In this document: positions 21,785-31,803 of the stretch, in pieces
Numbering within the stretch: position 1 is the first letter of the stretch
Layout: each line of letters starts with the position of its first letter
Assembly (NCBI GenBank): GCA_027943335.1
Contig: BSBK01000869.1
Span: forward strand, 1,832,001-1,896,000
Direction of reading: 5' to 3'
Length of the DNA stretch: 64,000 bases
DNA from: Chamaecyparis obtusa
Lineage: Eukaryota > Streptophyta > Pinopsida > Cupressales > Cupressaceae
Translations under genes and position numbers: made by a program
Notes under the pieces: model-generated
Told to the model about the DNA's origin: nothing
What the model saw: the letters and a program-made list of their open reading frames with translations, nothing else
The model's database searches: none

Positions 21785-22465
21785 TGTAATGTCCCCGATT
21801 TTTCTCTCCTTGGATTAAATAAGCTATCGATGGAATTTATGATTATTAATTGAGTTTTACTTAATAAATAATAATTTTGAGCTTATTACACAGTTGGCGT
21901 GCTTTTGGATTTTATACAGACCCTTGGTAGCATTAATGGGCCAATGGTTTAATTTATTATTTTTGAATTTAATGAATAATATTTATTCATTTAGTTCACT
22001 TAATTAATATCAAATGGGTGCCTAATTTTTATTTAAGCCTAAGTGCTTAAGGGGCTGCAATGAGGTGATGATGCCAGACACGTTTGACACTAGAGGGCCT
22101 GCTTTAATCATTCTCAAGCCTCAGCGACAAGTGGATTTATCTGCAGTAACAACTATATTAATAGTTGGGTATTCAGTGGTGTATATCGACATATACAAGT
22201 TTTAACATATTTATAGTTAATTTCAATAAATGCTACTTGCATCTTATCGCTTTGTACATATTCCATTGATGAAAGAATAAGGAGTTGTTGGTGAATATTT
22301 AGTTGTAATTAGTATTTTGGCATTGTTATTTAAATTTTCTATATTGTTGAAAAATTCAAAAAAAGCATTTACATTTGAAAACACCAAAAAATAGCAAAAC
22401 ACAAAAACTTCAAAAACAACATACAAAAATCAGTAGAGAAGACAGAGTCTAGCAGGTCTCTTACA
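21785..22465 (+). repeat. L second LTR
   Basis: 681 bp, TGTAATGTCCCC to GTCTCTTACA. The preceding purine-rich GGGACGTTGGAT fills the PPT position. It is followed at once by a PBS, so it also acts as the left LTR of a further, truncated copy. Confidence 0.9.
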
Positions 22466-22590
22466 GTGGTATCAGAGATTGCATGCTAAGTGTTTGACAA
22501 AATGTCAAACATTCAAATTTCAAAACGTATCTATCTTTAGTTTAGCAATCGAATGTTTTGTCAGAGTTAGAACCACAAGGGGTTCTTACA
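22466..22590 (+). mobile_element. Second L leader after the 3' LTR (tandem remnant)
   Basis: GTGGTATCAGAG and the following 115 bases match the leader after the first LTR (18220-18340), including TTGCATGCTAAGTGTTTG and AAGGGGTTCTT. Order is therefore LTR, interior, LTR, leader: a tandem arrangement left by unequal recombination, cut off near 22590. Confidence 0.85.
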
Positions 22591-22599
22591 TTAAACCTG

Positions 22600-23830
22600 G
22601 ATCGAACCCCTTAGGGCAGACAATTATTAAGTTTGAGGCCTCTATATTTGAATCTTAAGGCCACACATTTTGAGGTTTAGGCTCCCTATGATCAGATTTA
22701 GGGCCCTTGTTATCAAGTTTAACACTATAAGTTTGAATTTTAAGCCCATGCGTTAGAGGTCTAGCATTAATCTCACTAAGTTCAGTTCTGCGCATTGAAG
22801 CAAGGCCATGGTTATTGAATTTAGGCCCACACGTTTGGAATAGGGCTATACGCTTGACTTAATGGGCTGCAAGTTGATTTCAAGCCCACACGTTTGGAAT
22901 AGGGCTCCATAATTGGGTTTAGGGCCATATGCTACATTTACAGGCACACACGTTGAATTTAAGGGGTCTAATTTATTGAATATGAGTCCATACGTTTGAG
23001 ATCAAGAGGGAAGTGTTTGAGCTAGGGCCTGTCTTGTTGATTAGTCACCCAGATATAGGTCTAGGCCTGATGGATTTGAGGCCATACATTTGGGATTGTG
23101 GCTCACCGTATTGAATTCAAGTTCATACGGTAGCTTTATAGGCTCACATGCCTTGAATCTAGGTCTGCACGTTTGGATCAGAGATTTCTTTAGAGCTACA
23201 AGCTAGCATTAAGCTCTGATTTAGGGCCTACACGCTTAGAATTAAGGCCTATACATTTGAATTGGAGGCACATATGTTAGCAACTAGGGCCCATACGGTT
23301 GAATTGAGGCCCATTCACTTGGATCTTGGCCTAGATGTTTGAGTAATTAAGCCCCACATTTCAGCTATAAAGCCTGATTTAGGTCTGCCCTATTGCATAC
23401 ACGCCCAGATTTGTGGCCCATGCTTCATTGATTCTATACCCAGATTTGGGATCACATAGTCCAATAAGGTCTTTCCTATAATGCCAAGGCCATACACGTT
23501 TCATTTTGGGGCCTATGCCTTGAGCTTTGAGACACACGCTGGGCTGTAGGCCCTGGTCTTATCGAATTTAGACCTGATTTCTTCAAACTAGGGCCCACAC
23601 GTTTTGCGTTTAAGTCCTATCCTTGGGCATGGAGTTTAGGCTCCACCCTAGAGTTTTGAGCCATACACTTCAAGTTAAGCCTATTTTAGGTCTCATTTGC
23701 ATCGAACGTAGGCTAGGCATTGGGAAATGAGGCCCACACATTTTGTTTTAAGGCCTTGGCGATTGGCTGAGGCCACACACGTTCAACATAGGGGCTACAA
23801 ATTAGAAGTAGAGCCCCTGATTCTCCATTT
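22600..23830. repeat. Degenerate short-repeat field (GGCC..CACACGTTTGAATT)
   Basis: More than thirty imperfect iterations of a roughly 25-40 bp phrase: GGCCCACACGTTTG, then AATT or GAAT, then TTTAGG or TTGAGG leading into the next GGCC. Spacing is irregular and units have drifted, so this is an old tandem array or an LTR-internal repeat rather than a fresh satellite. Stops fill every frame. Confidence 0.75.
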
Positions 23831-23903
23831 GAAGTGAATTTTATCCTTTCCTTAATTGAATTGACCAAGTTGAATTGCCTTCCTTACGAAATAGTCCTAG
23901 GTT

Positions 23904-24118
23904 TCATCATCTTGCCATTTGAGAAGGTGGAATCCACTTCTTGATGTGGCAACCTTGCCACTTAAGGTGGAATCCACTTCCTCAAGCGTCAATTGCCAAA
24001 TTAGATGGTGGAATCTACTCCTTGATGTGGCAACCTTGCCACTTGAGAAGGTGGAATCCACTTCTTCATGCATCAATACCACTTGAAGAGGTGGAATCCA
24101 CTCCTTGAAGTGTCAATA
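23904..24118. repeat. Imperfect tandem repeat, GGTGGAATCCACTTC
   Basis: GGTGGAATC(C/T)AC(T/C)TC(C/T)T recurs five times, alternating with TGATGTGGCAACCTTGCCACTT or diverged forms. GTGGAATCCAC is itself a palindrome, and GTGGCAACCTTGCCAC forms a second one. The minus-strand frame here is a repeat artefact. Confidence 0.85.
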
Positions 24119-24402
24119 TTAAAAGGGGAAATAGCATTTCATTTACTTTTTTAATTTATTTTTCCCTTTTATGGCAATTTCACTTAGGCAATTCCTTTTT
24201 TAAAAGTTTAAAGATCATATTTTTAACTCAACTGATAATCTCATACTTAGCCAATTTTTTGCCATTTTAAAATTTTTTGGCAACTTGATTTTGGGGGAGG
24301 TTTGTGAAATTTTGAATCGTTGCCAGATTTTCTCTACCACCTAGACCTATCAAAGCAAAAATAGGGGGTCGCCATTTGCAATGGGGTGATGGTATGAAAA
24401 CC

Positions 24403-24594
24403 TCACAACAAATGTTCTTTCATATCTTTCTTGTCACTCTTGTGTGCCTTAGAGACATATTTGTCACTTACAATTTCAACCCCCTTGATAAACGGTGCCT
24501 CTCTTTCACCCTTCACTGGGTACAACTTATATGAGTTGTCCGTTGTTTTTGACAGAGAGCAAAATCTTACAAAAGCTGCACCTGGAGACAGACC
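24403..24594 (-). pseudogene. Short coding-like remnant, unassigned
   Basis: A minus-strand frame of about 63 codons runs between two stops with peptide-like composition (FCSLSKTTDNSYKLYPVKGE, then GVEIVSDKYVSK). The codon pattern and lack of low complexity suggest a fragment of a real protein, perhaps from an old element. No start, motif or partner was found. Confidence 0.25.
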
Positions 24595-24599
24595 ATTTT

Positions 24600-25529
24600 A
24601 CAATGTCTAGTGAACTTTTTAAAATTGTCAAATATTAAGAAAAAGTATGCACTTTGCTTACTCAAATTACAATATTTTTTAAGATCATAAAGTTTCATTT
24701 AAGTCCTGTTTTGGCTGCTGATTTTCTTCTCTTTTTCGCTAACTTTCTCATGCTGCCACAGCTGTTGATTGGGCACTGCTTTCGACTCCTTATTTTTGGC
24801 CTTTTATTTTCCTTGATTACTGCTGACCTTGCTGCTGCTCAGTGACACTGCCTTGTGTTTCTTGTCTTTGTATTTTTCTGATTCTTACTTGATCGCTGAC
24901 CTTTGTAATTTTCCTTTCATGATTTTTTTAATATTTAAAACCTTGAAGTCTCTTGAAAAGGCTGATTGCAACCTTTGGAAACTATCTATTTTTTTATGGC
25001 TTTATATTTTTAAACATCAATTCTTATTTTAAGATAGTTTATAATTAATAACTATTTTAAAAACTAAAAACCGACCAACAATAATAATATCAATGACAAT
25101 AAATAATTAATAATATTATTAACAATAGTTTTGGTTAAAATTATTAATTAATAATCAATAATAAAGTATCAATTTGACAGACAAATTACAAACATTCGGG
25201 AATTTAACATTTTTATTTTGTCATGATAATGCGACTTGGCCAAAAACCAACTATTTCTAACTTCAATACAATTTTGACACACAAATGATGTTTTCCTGAC
25301 AGCGAAGGAGTTTCATGTATCACAATTGAGTTTCGAATTGGATAAAGCATTATTAACTATACATAAGCAGTAACTACACAAAAATGTTCATTATTCTTTC
25401 GTTCTCCCCTTTAATGAATATTGGGAAGAACACAAAGCAAATCGAAGTTCCTAAAAACATGCACAAGCTATAGGTGTTAATGTTATAGCTGTGGTCGGAA
25501 TCCACAAGCCAACATTAGACTACAGAAAC
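24600..25529. other. AT-rich noncoding DNA left of D
   Basis: No gene is recognised. Hydrophobic open frames near 24654-25032 reflect T-rich composition. At 25475-25498 a 24-base phrase (TGTTAATGTTATAGCTGTGG and on) resembles the start of D's LTR 55 bases later, possibly a truncated LTR of the same family. Confidence 0.5.
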
Positions 25530-26165
25530 TGTTAATGTTGTAGCTTTAGTCAGATTGATTTGATCAAGAGATAAACTGTTATGGTTACTAGTTAATCATT
25601 ATTATCTTTGATTAATAATCATTAGATAATTCATATATATACATGCATATATATACATATATCTATAATAATTAAGTTTTACCATATATATATATATATA
25701 CACATTTATATTGTGTCTACGTTATTTAATGATTATTAATCTGAGTATATAGTAAACAATATTCAAATCTGATCAAATCAATAATCTATCTGTAACAAAT
25801 TGTTATACATATCATTGAATGAAGACACCAATCAATATATCATGCAGATCGTGTTCATTATTCACAGCAATTGATATTGTTATTGACAATTAATAATATC
25901 CATATTAAACAGATTGCATGTTTTTCAAAACAGCGATCATAACACAGATCGTATTAATGTGAAACAACATCCTTGGTATTGTGTAATGTCCCATTTTTAG
26001 CGTGACCATGACTACGGATGGATTAGCCTATCATGTGACCCTCATAGGCTAATGGGGATGGATAGAGGGTCTCTTTAAGTGGGCATCTACTTCAGGATTC
26101 AATATGCTTTCGTTTTGCTTTCGTTTGACATCATTTGGACTTCATTTGCTATAGTTTTGTCATGT

Positions 26166-26181
26166 TTACTATTTATAGTAA
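26166..26181. promoter_or_regulatory. TATA-centred palindrome, B 5' LTR
   Basis: TTACTATTTATAGTAA, the core of the longer palindrome found twice in each A LTR. It is kept in B's 3' LTR at 37692-37707. Confidence 0.55.
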
Positions 26182-26283
26182 GTCTGATGTTGTTCGAGAA
26201 GGACTCTTTCTATTTTTGGAAAGTGCATTTGGTCACGTGTGTTAAAATATGTTCGTTCGTGTTTACAAAAATGACGTAAAACT

Positions 26284-26329
<46 letters not shown>

Positions 26330-26379
26330 GAGTTATAGTATATATATACTAATATAATATATCAATCATTAATTATGTT

Positions 26380-26427
<48 letters not shown>

Positions 26428-26492
26428 TAATATATATAAAACACTAAATATAAATCGAATGGTATAATCTACAATTCATAAGTTAACTATGT

Positions 26493-26583
26493 ATCACGAT
26501 ACTATCGTGATTGTTATACATAAACAGTCACGGTATTATCGTGACTGTTCATGTATAACAGTCACGATAACTATCGTGACTGT
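26493..26583. promoter_or_regulatory. Three clustered palindromes in C LTR
   Basis: Arms ATCACGATA (26493-26511, 9+1+9, perfect), CAGTCACGGTA (26525-26547, 11+1+11, one mismatch) and ACAGTCACGATA (26558-26583, 12+2+12, perfect), all variations on TCACGATA/TATCGTGA. They lie about 125-215 bp upstream of the TATA-like box, so they resemble repeated U3 enhancer boxes of plant Copia elements. The 3' LTR copies are 31452-31470, 31484-31506 and 31517-31542 (one extra mismatch in the last). Confidence 0.65.
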
Positions 26584-26706
26584 CCTATTACAATTTGTTA
26601 ATGCCGACAGGTTTTAAAAACAGCGACTATATTATTATTATGTCGTTTGTTAGGAAATAGTCGGTATTCAAAAGACATGACTGTTGACATTTCCATCGAT
26701 TCAACT

Positions 26707-26717
26707 TATATATATAG
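26707..26717 (+). promoter_or_regulatory. Candidate TATA box of C
   Basis: TTATATATATA in an otherwise less AT-biased stretch about 115 bp before the LTR end, the usual place for a Copia U3/R boundary. Confidence 0.45.
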
Positions 26718-26830
26718 TTGATCTTCGTTGGTCAATCAATCAATTACAACGGCAATTGCATTGATCAGCGAATATCAACTATACATAATATATTTATATA
26801 TTAGTATCTTCCGATCCTCTTTCCTTAACA

Positions 26831-26842
26831 TGGTATCAGAGC
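26831..26842 (+). other. C primer binding site
   Basis: TGGTATCAGAGC directly after the LTR, an exact initiator-Met tRNA complement. Confidence 0.97.
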
Positions 26843-26928
26843 TGTAAGGGATATAAAGAAGATAAAATATATATATATATATAAAACCTAACATATAGCT
26901 GAGAATATTTTAAATTATAAATTAAATT

Positions 26929-29900
26929 ATGGCTCACTGTATGAGAATGGAAGATAGATTAGAAGGTCCTTCAAACTTTGTATCTTGGAGGACAAGACTT
27001 ACTTCTCTTCTAATGGAACTTGAACTAGAGGAATATATTGAGAAGGATATAAAAATGCCGGAAGAAGATACTGAGAAAACTACATGGAAAAGGAGAAACA
27101 ACAAAGCCAGGAAATTGATTATAGATTCAGTGAAAGATTCTATCCTCCCGAGCATATCGAGAATTACCAGTGCCTTTGAAATGTTTAAAATCATTCAAGA
27201 CACATTCGAGATAAACAATGCCAGTAGAATCTTAACATTGAAGAGTCAACTTCTCAACATGAAAATGAACAAAGGGGAAACAATCACCTCCTATTTCCTA
27301 AGGATATCTGAGATAAGAGATCAACTTCTCTGCATTGGAAATACTATAGAAGATACTGAACTTACACTTATCGCCCTAAAGGGTTTACCCATCTCTTGGG
27401 AAACCTTCATTCAGTGCATAAGTACAAGACCACCTTTACCTAGGTTCGAACAATTAAAGAACGATTGCACTCAAGAAGAATCGAGATTAGCATCCAGAGG
27501 AATAGGGTCGAAAAATGAAAATGAAGTACAAGCCCTTCATACTAAAACTTCTCAGAAAAAGAAGAGAAAATTCAACAATTCAAGTAATGGAAAACATCAC
27601 TTCAAAAGGGATCTCTCCAAAATAAAATGTCATAAATGTGACAAATTTGGACATATTCACAAATACTGTCCAGAAAAACAGAAAATTCAAGCAGCCTTAG
27701 CAGAAACTAAAGGAACAGAAAATTCTCTTTTTTATCTAGCCTTAGCAAGTGAATTAAATTCCAATAAAAATACTTGGATAATAGATAGCGGTGCATCAAG
27801 ACATATCACTGGATTCAGAGATCAGTTCGAAACCCTTTCTAAAAACTCTACAGAAGAAGTAACCATTGGTGACAACTCCACTTATCCGGTAAAAGGAATT
27901 GGGACCTGTTTGATACAGATAAGAGATGGAGTCACTCTACAGTTAAAAGAAGTATTATATGTGCCCGGAATAAAGAGAAACCTAATCTCAATATCAGGGC
28001 TAGCTGATCAAGGATATAGGGTAACATTTAATGAAGAAAAAGTTCTTCTCTGGACCAAAAACACAAACATAAAAAATGCAATGCACATAGGGTCCAGAGA
28101 TGGAAGCTTATACAAACTATGTAATGAACAAAAAGTAGCCCTAAATCACAATGTTCAACAAAATAATGAAATTTGGCACAAAAGACTAGGACACATTGGA
28201 TATAGTGCTCTTCCTACTTTGCATAAAATCACCTCTGGGGTACCCTCTCTAAAATCTGAACACTTGAGCATTTGTAAGGGATGTGCATTAGGAAAGAACA
28301 TTAAAGGATCTTTTCCAACAAGTGAACACAAGACGAATAGTGTTTTAGAACTTATTCACACTGATATGTGTGGCCCCATGTCCACTCCTTCTTTTTCAGG
28401 TGCCCTATATTATCTAATCTTTGTGGATGACTATTCAAGGAAAACATGGATATATTTTTTAAAACTTAAAGAGTCAAGTGAAGTATTAGCCAAATTTCAA
28501 GAATTCAAAGCATTGGTAGAAAATCAAACCAATAAGAAAATCAAAACTCTTAGGTCAGACAATGGTGGGGAATTCACATCTGACAACTTCAAAAACTATT
28601 GTAAATCTGTTGGGATTAAGAGGGAGTATACTGTACCTTATAACCCTCAACAGAATGGAGTAGCAGAAAGGAAGAACAGAACCATCATTGAAGCAGCAAA
28701 AGCTATGATGCATGATCATAATATTCATATATCATATTGGGCAGAAGCTGCCAACACTGCAGTGTATATTCAAAACAGATGTCCACATGCAATACTTAAA
28801 AATACCACACCAGAAGAAGTATTTACAGGAGTTAAACCTGATCTCAGTCATTTAAGAGTATTTGGATGTCCAGTATATATACATGTACCAAAAGAGAAAA
28901 GAACCAAATTAGAACCTTCTGGTAAGAAAGGTATTTTTCTAGGCTACAGTGAAGACTCTAAAGGATATCGAATATATATCCCTAATCAAAAATCAGTAGA
29001 AATAAGCAGAGATGTCAAATTTGAAGAAAACTTCTCATCCACTAATAATGAAGACAACAGTTTGTTTGATCTTGAGAAAGATTTATCACTTGAGGAAGAA
29101 AGCGAGAATAACAATTCAAATATGAATTCAACACTATCAAATAACGAAAACGCAATCCTCGATCCTGAACCTTCTTGTGTAGAAAATGTAAACAACAAAA
29201 AGAGACCATTATGGGCCAGGAAAATACTTGAAGAAAACAATATGGAACAAGCACAAATCTCCAGAGAAAACAAAAGAACTAGAACGCAAAAATGTTACAC
29301 TGCACTTCTAACTGAACTATCAGAATCAGAACCGGTCAGTGTTGAGAAAGCATTATCAAAACAAGCCTGGAGAGAAGCAATGGTTGAAGAATATCAGTCC
29401 ATCATGAAAAATGATGTATGGGATATTGTCCCTAGACCTAAACATAAGTCAGTTGTATCATCAAAATGGCTATTCAAAATCAAGTATGCTCCAGATGGCA
29501 GTATTGATAAACATAAAGCCCGATTTGTTGCTAGAGGATTTTCACAGAAAGAAGGCATTGACTATGAGGAAACATTCGCTCCAGTAGCTCGTTACACATC
29601 TGTCAGAACCATACTTGCAATTGCAGCCTCTAAAGGATGGAAAGTACATCAAATGGATGTCAAAACTGCATTCCTAAATGGTAAGATTGAGGAAGAAGTC
29701 TACATTGAACAACCAGAAGGATTTCTCACTCATGACAAAAATAAATTCGTATGCAAGTTAAAGAAAGCACTCTATGGACTCAAACAAGCTCCCAGAGCAT
29801 GGTATGAAAGAATAGATCAATATTTGAGCAAATTGGGGTACTCTAAAAATATTGCAGATCCTAATATATACTTCAAAATTGAAAAAGGAGACATGATAAT

Positions 29901-30855
29901 CCTTGTTCTCTATGTTGATGACTTACTCATTACAGGAGAAGACAATCTAATAGATAAATGTAAAAAGGACCTAGTAGCTGAATTTGATATGAAGGATATG
30001 GGCCTACTACACTACTTTTTGGGTCTTGAAATTATTCAAAACAAAGATCATATTCTCCTCAGTCAAAAGAAATATATTTCTGATATTCTGAACAGATTTG
30101 GTATGGTAGATTGTAAACCTCTTGCTACTCCTATGGAGACAAATCTTCAGAAATTAAAGGATGAAGCAGAAAACTCAGAACCTGCAGATGTGACACTCTT
30201 CAGACAGATAATTGGATCCCTCATGTATCTGGTGAATACACGTCCTGACATTTGCTATGCCACAAATGTACTAAGTCACTTCATGTGTGAACCAAAACAG
30301 ATTCATCTAGTGGCAGCTAAACACATCTTGAGATATTTAAAAGGAACAAGTGATCTTGGACTAAAATATGACAAGACTGAAATTCAACTTCAAGGTTATT
30401 CAGACTCAGATTGGGCAGGAAGTACCACTGATCGAAAGAGTACCACAGGAGTTTGTTTCAGTTTGGGTTCCGCAGTAATATCTTGGTTTAGTCGGAAGCA
30501 ATCAGCTGTAGCTCAGAGTTCGACAGAGGCAGAATACATGGCTGCATCTATGGGAGCTAGAGAAGCAGTATGGTTAAGAAAATTACTTTTTGACTTATTT
30601 GGTAAACCTCTATTACCTACCATTATTCATTGTGATAATCAGAGTTGCATCAAGCTCTCTGTAAATCCTGTTTTTCACAATCGGTCAAAACACATAGAGA
30701 TTCCATATCACTATGTAAGAGATATGGTAGACAGAAAAATTATTAAACTAGTCTACATCAGCACTGAGGAACAAAATGCTGATATCTTCACTAAATCCCT
30801 TGCAAGGGTGAAGATAGAATTCTTCAGGACCAAAATTGGTTTGATCAAAATATGA
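26929..30855 (+). CDS. gag-pol: Copia gag-pol polyprotein, intact (element C)
   Basis: A single 1308-residue frame with all Copia domains in order, acting in virus-like particles that copy element RNA to DNA and integrate it. Residues 1-200 are the Copia gag (DRLEGPSNFVSW head). The zinc knuckle is C234, C237, H242, C247. Protease has DSGAS with D286. The GAG-pre-integrase zinc region spans about 415-460. The integrase triad is D479, D544, E580 with 35 residues between the last two. Reverse transcriptase spans about 830-1070 with D910 in QMDVK and YVDD at 995-998. RNase H starts near 1155 with SDSDWAGS and includes QSSTEAEY. The start ATG lies 86 bp after the PBS, and the family head motif begins within ten residues. 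No key residue is missing. Confidence 0.98.
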   Translation: MAHCMRMEDRLEGPSNFVSWRTRLTSLLMELELEEYIEKDIKMPEEDTEKTTWKRRNNKARKLIIDSVKDSILPSISRITSAFEMFKIIQDTFEINNASRILTLKSQLLNMKMNKGETITSYFLRISEIRDQLLCIGNTIEDTELTLIALKGLPISWETFIQCISTRPPLPRFEQLKNDCTQEESRLASRGIGSKNENEVQALHTKTSQKKKRKFNNSSNGKHHFKRDLSKIKCHKCDKFGHIHKYCPEKQKIQAALAETKGTENSLFYLALASELNSNKNTWIIDSGASRHITGFRDQFETLSKNSTEEVTIGDNSTYPVKGIGTCLIQIRDGVTLQLKEVLYVPGIKRNLISISGLADQGYRVTFNEEKVLLWTKNTNIKNAMHIGSRDGSLYKLCNEQKVALNHNVQQNNEIWHKRLGHIGYSALPTLHKITSGVPSLKSEHLSICKGCALGKNIKGSFPTSEHKTNSVLELIHTDMCGPMSTPSFSGALYYLIFVDDYSRKTWIYFLKLKESSEVLAKFQEFKALVENQTNKKIKTLRSDNGGEFTSDNFKNYCKSVGIKREYTVPYNPQQNGVAERKNRTIIEAAKAMMHDHNIHISYWAEAANTAVYIQNRCPHAILKNTTPEEVFTGVKPDLSHLRVFGCPVYIHVPKEKRTKLEPSGKKGIFLGYSEDSKGYRIYIPNQKSVEISRDVKFEENFSSTNNEDNSLFDLEKDLSLEEESENNNSNMNSTLSNNENAILDPEPSCVENVNNKKRPLWARKILEENNMEQAQISRENKRTRTQKCYTALLTELSESEPVSVEKALSKQAWREAMVEEYQSIMKNDVWDIVPRPKHKSVVSSKWLFKIKYAPDGSIDKHKARFVARGFSQKEGIDYEETFAPVARYTSVRTILAIAASKGWKVHQMDVKTAFLNGKIEEEVYIEQPEGFLTHDKNKFVCKLKKALYGLKQAPRAWYERIDQYLSKLGYSKNIADPNIYFKIEKGDMIILVLYVDDLLITGEDNLIDKCKKDLVAEFDMKDMGLLHYFLGLEIIQNKDHILLSQKKYISDILNRFGMVDCKPLATPMETNLQKLKDEAENSEPADVTLFRQIIGSLMYLVNTRPDICYATNVLSHFMCEPKQIHLVAAKHILRYLKGTSDLGLKYDKTEIQLQGYSDSDWAGSTTDRKSTTGVCFSLGSAVISWFSRKQSAVAQSSTEAEYMAASMGAREAVWLRKLLFDLFGKPLLPTIIHCDNQSCIKLSVNPVFHNRSKHIEIPYHYVRDMVDRKIIKLVYISTEEQNADIFTKSLARVKIEFFRTKIGLIKI

Positions 30856-30928
30856 ACTATTAATGTACATTTCATTCATAAATATATATATATATATATA
30901 TAATTTTTGAAATATTTCAAAATTGTGT

Positions 30929-30989
30929 GAAGATGACGATCTTCTGTTTATCGTTTCTATTTCAGGGTGACGATCCTGACAATAGAAAC
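30929..30989 (+). other. C 3' untranslated GACG-loop hairpins
   Basis: Two hairpins 74 bp after the pol stop. The first, 30929-30944, is GAAGAT-GACG-ATCTTC. The second, 30953-30989, has an inner stem CAGGGT/ATCCTG (one wobble) around GACG and an outer perfect 9-bp stem GTTTCTATT/AATAGAAAC. They match the D, E and G hairpins in loop and place but not in stem sequence. Confidence 0.75.
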
Positions 30990-30997
30990 CAAGTCTC

Positions 30998-31124
30998 AAG
31001 ATAGACTCCCGAAAGGGGTTGAGCCGGATTGGTCCGGACATCTTGTTACCAAAATCATCACTTGTTTAACAATTATTTAAGATAGACTCCCGAAAGGGGT
31101 TGAGCCGGATTGGTCTGGACATCT
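30998..31124 (+). repeat. C duplicated 45-bp structured unit
   Basis: Copies at 30999-31043 and 31080-31124 differ by one base. Each can fold as outer AGAT/ATCT enclosing CCC-GAAA-GGG (a GNRA-type loop) and CCGGA-TTGG-TCCGG. The single difference (TCCGG to TCTGG) turns a G-C pair into a G-U pair and keeps the stem. Confidence 0.75.
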
Positions 31125-31229
31125 CAAATATGTATATTGTTATAAGTGATAAATTATCATGATATGACATTTTGAATTGAGTCATATATTTTGATGTGAA
31201 AATTCTACAAAATTGGTAAACTCTCTCTC

Positions 31230-31238
31230 AAGAGGGAG
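31230..31238 (+). other. C polypurine tract
   Basis: AAGAGGGAG abutting the 3' LTR start TGTTAAAA. Confidence 0.95.
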
Positions 31239-31803
31239 TGTTAAAATATGTTCGTTCGTGTTTACAAAAATGACGTAAAACTATCATATATATATATATA
31301 TATATATATAATGAGTTATAGTATATATATACTAATATAATATATCAATCATTAATTATGTTATACATATATATATATATATATCATAATATATATAAAA
31401 CACTAAATATAAATCGAATGGTATAATCTACAATTCATAAGTTAACTATGTATCACGATACTATCGTGATTGTTATACATAAACAGTCACGGTATTATCG
31501 TGACTGTTCATGTATAACAGTCACGATAACTATCGTGACAGTCCTATTACAATTTGTTAATGCCGACAAGTTAATGCCGACAGGTTTTAAAAACAACGAC
31601 TATATTATTATTATGTCGTTTGTTAGGAAATAGTCGGTATTCAAAAGACATGACTGTTGACATTTCCATCGATTCAACTTATATATATAGTTGATCTTCG
31701 TTGGTCAATCAATCAATTACAACGGCAATTGCATTGATCAGCGAATATCAACTATACATAATATATTTATATATTAGTATCTTCCGATCCTCTTTCCTTA
31801 ACA
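31239..31803 (+). repeat. C 3' LTR
   Basis: 565 bp. It matches 26240-26830 except for shorter AT runs, a 15-bp duplication around TTAATGCCGACA (31557-31585) and two isolated substitutions by eye. Confidence 0.96.

Larger units (their letters stand above)
17537..22465 (+). mobile_element. Ty3/Gypsy-like element L, decayed, no RT seen
   Basis: Two alignable LTRs (17537-18219, 21785-22465) frame a 3.6 kb interior with a PBS and a broken gag-protease. After the protease comes a 0.9 kb foreign insert (M) and then a short coding-like region, with no reverse transcriptase, RNase H or integrase motif that I can find. A second PBS and leader follow the right LTR, so no clean TSD can be expected on that side. 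The base before the left LTR is in TTCAA, not found again. Confidence 0.85.
26240..26830 (+). repeat. C 5' LTR
   Basis: 591 bp, TGTTAAAATATG to TTCCTTAACA. It has long AT runs at 26287-26326 and 26385-26425, three palindromes at 26493-26583 and a TATA-like TTATATATATA at 26707-26717 that would suit the U3 promoter. Confidence 0.96.
26240..31803 (+). mobile_element. Intact young Copia retrotransposon C
   Basis: Complete element in B's 5' LTR with perfect ACGTG duplications (26235-26239, 31804-31808). It has LTRs of 591 and 565 bp, a PBS, one uninterrupted gag-pol frame, a structured 3' segment, PPT AAGAGGGAG and a canonical TG..CA border. Apart from AT-run length and one 15-bp duplication, I see only a couple of base differences between the LTRs, so insertion was recent. 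It is the only element here that could still encode its own enzymes. Confidence 0.97.

Noticed and set aside
22600..23830. TTTAGGG phrases, possible interstitial telomere repeat
   Set aside because: Isolated occurrences inside a longer degenerate unit, never two in tandem.
24654..25032. Hydrophobic frames resembling membrane proteins
   Set aside because: T-rich composition gives Leu and Phe; no start context or family features.
25475..25498. Second start of D's 5' LTR
   Set aside because: Only 24 bases resemble the LTR; the TSD and full match to the 3' LTR put the start at 25530.
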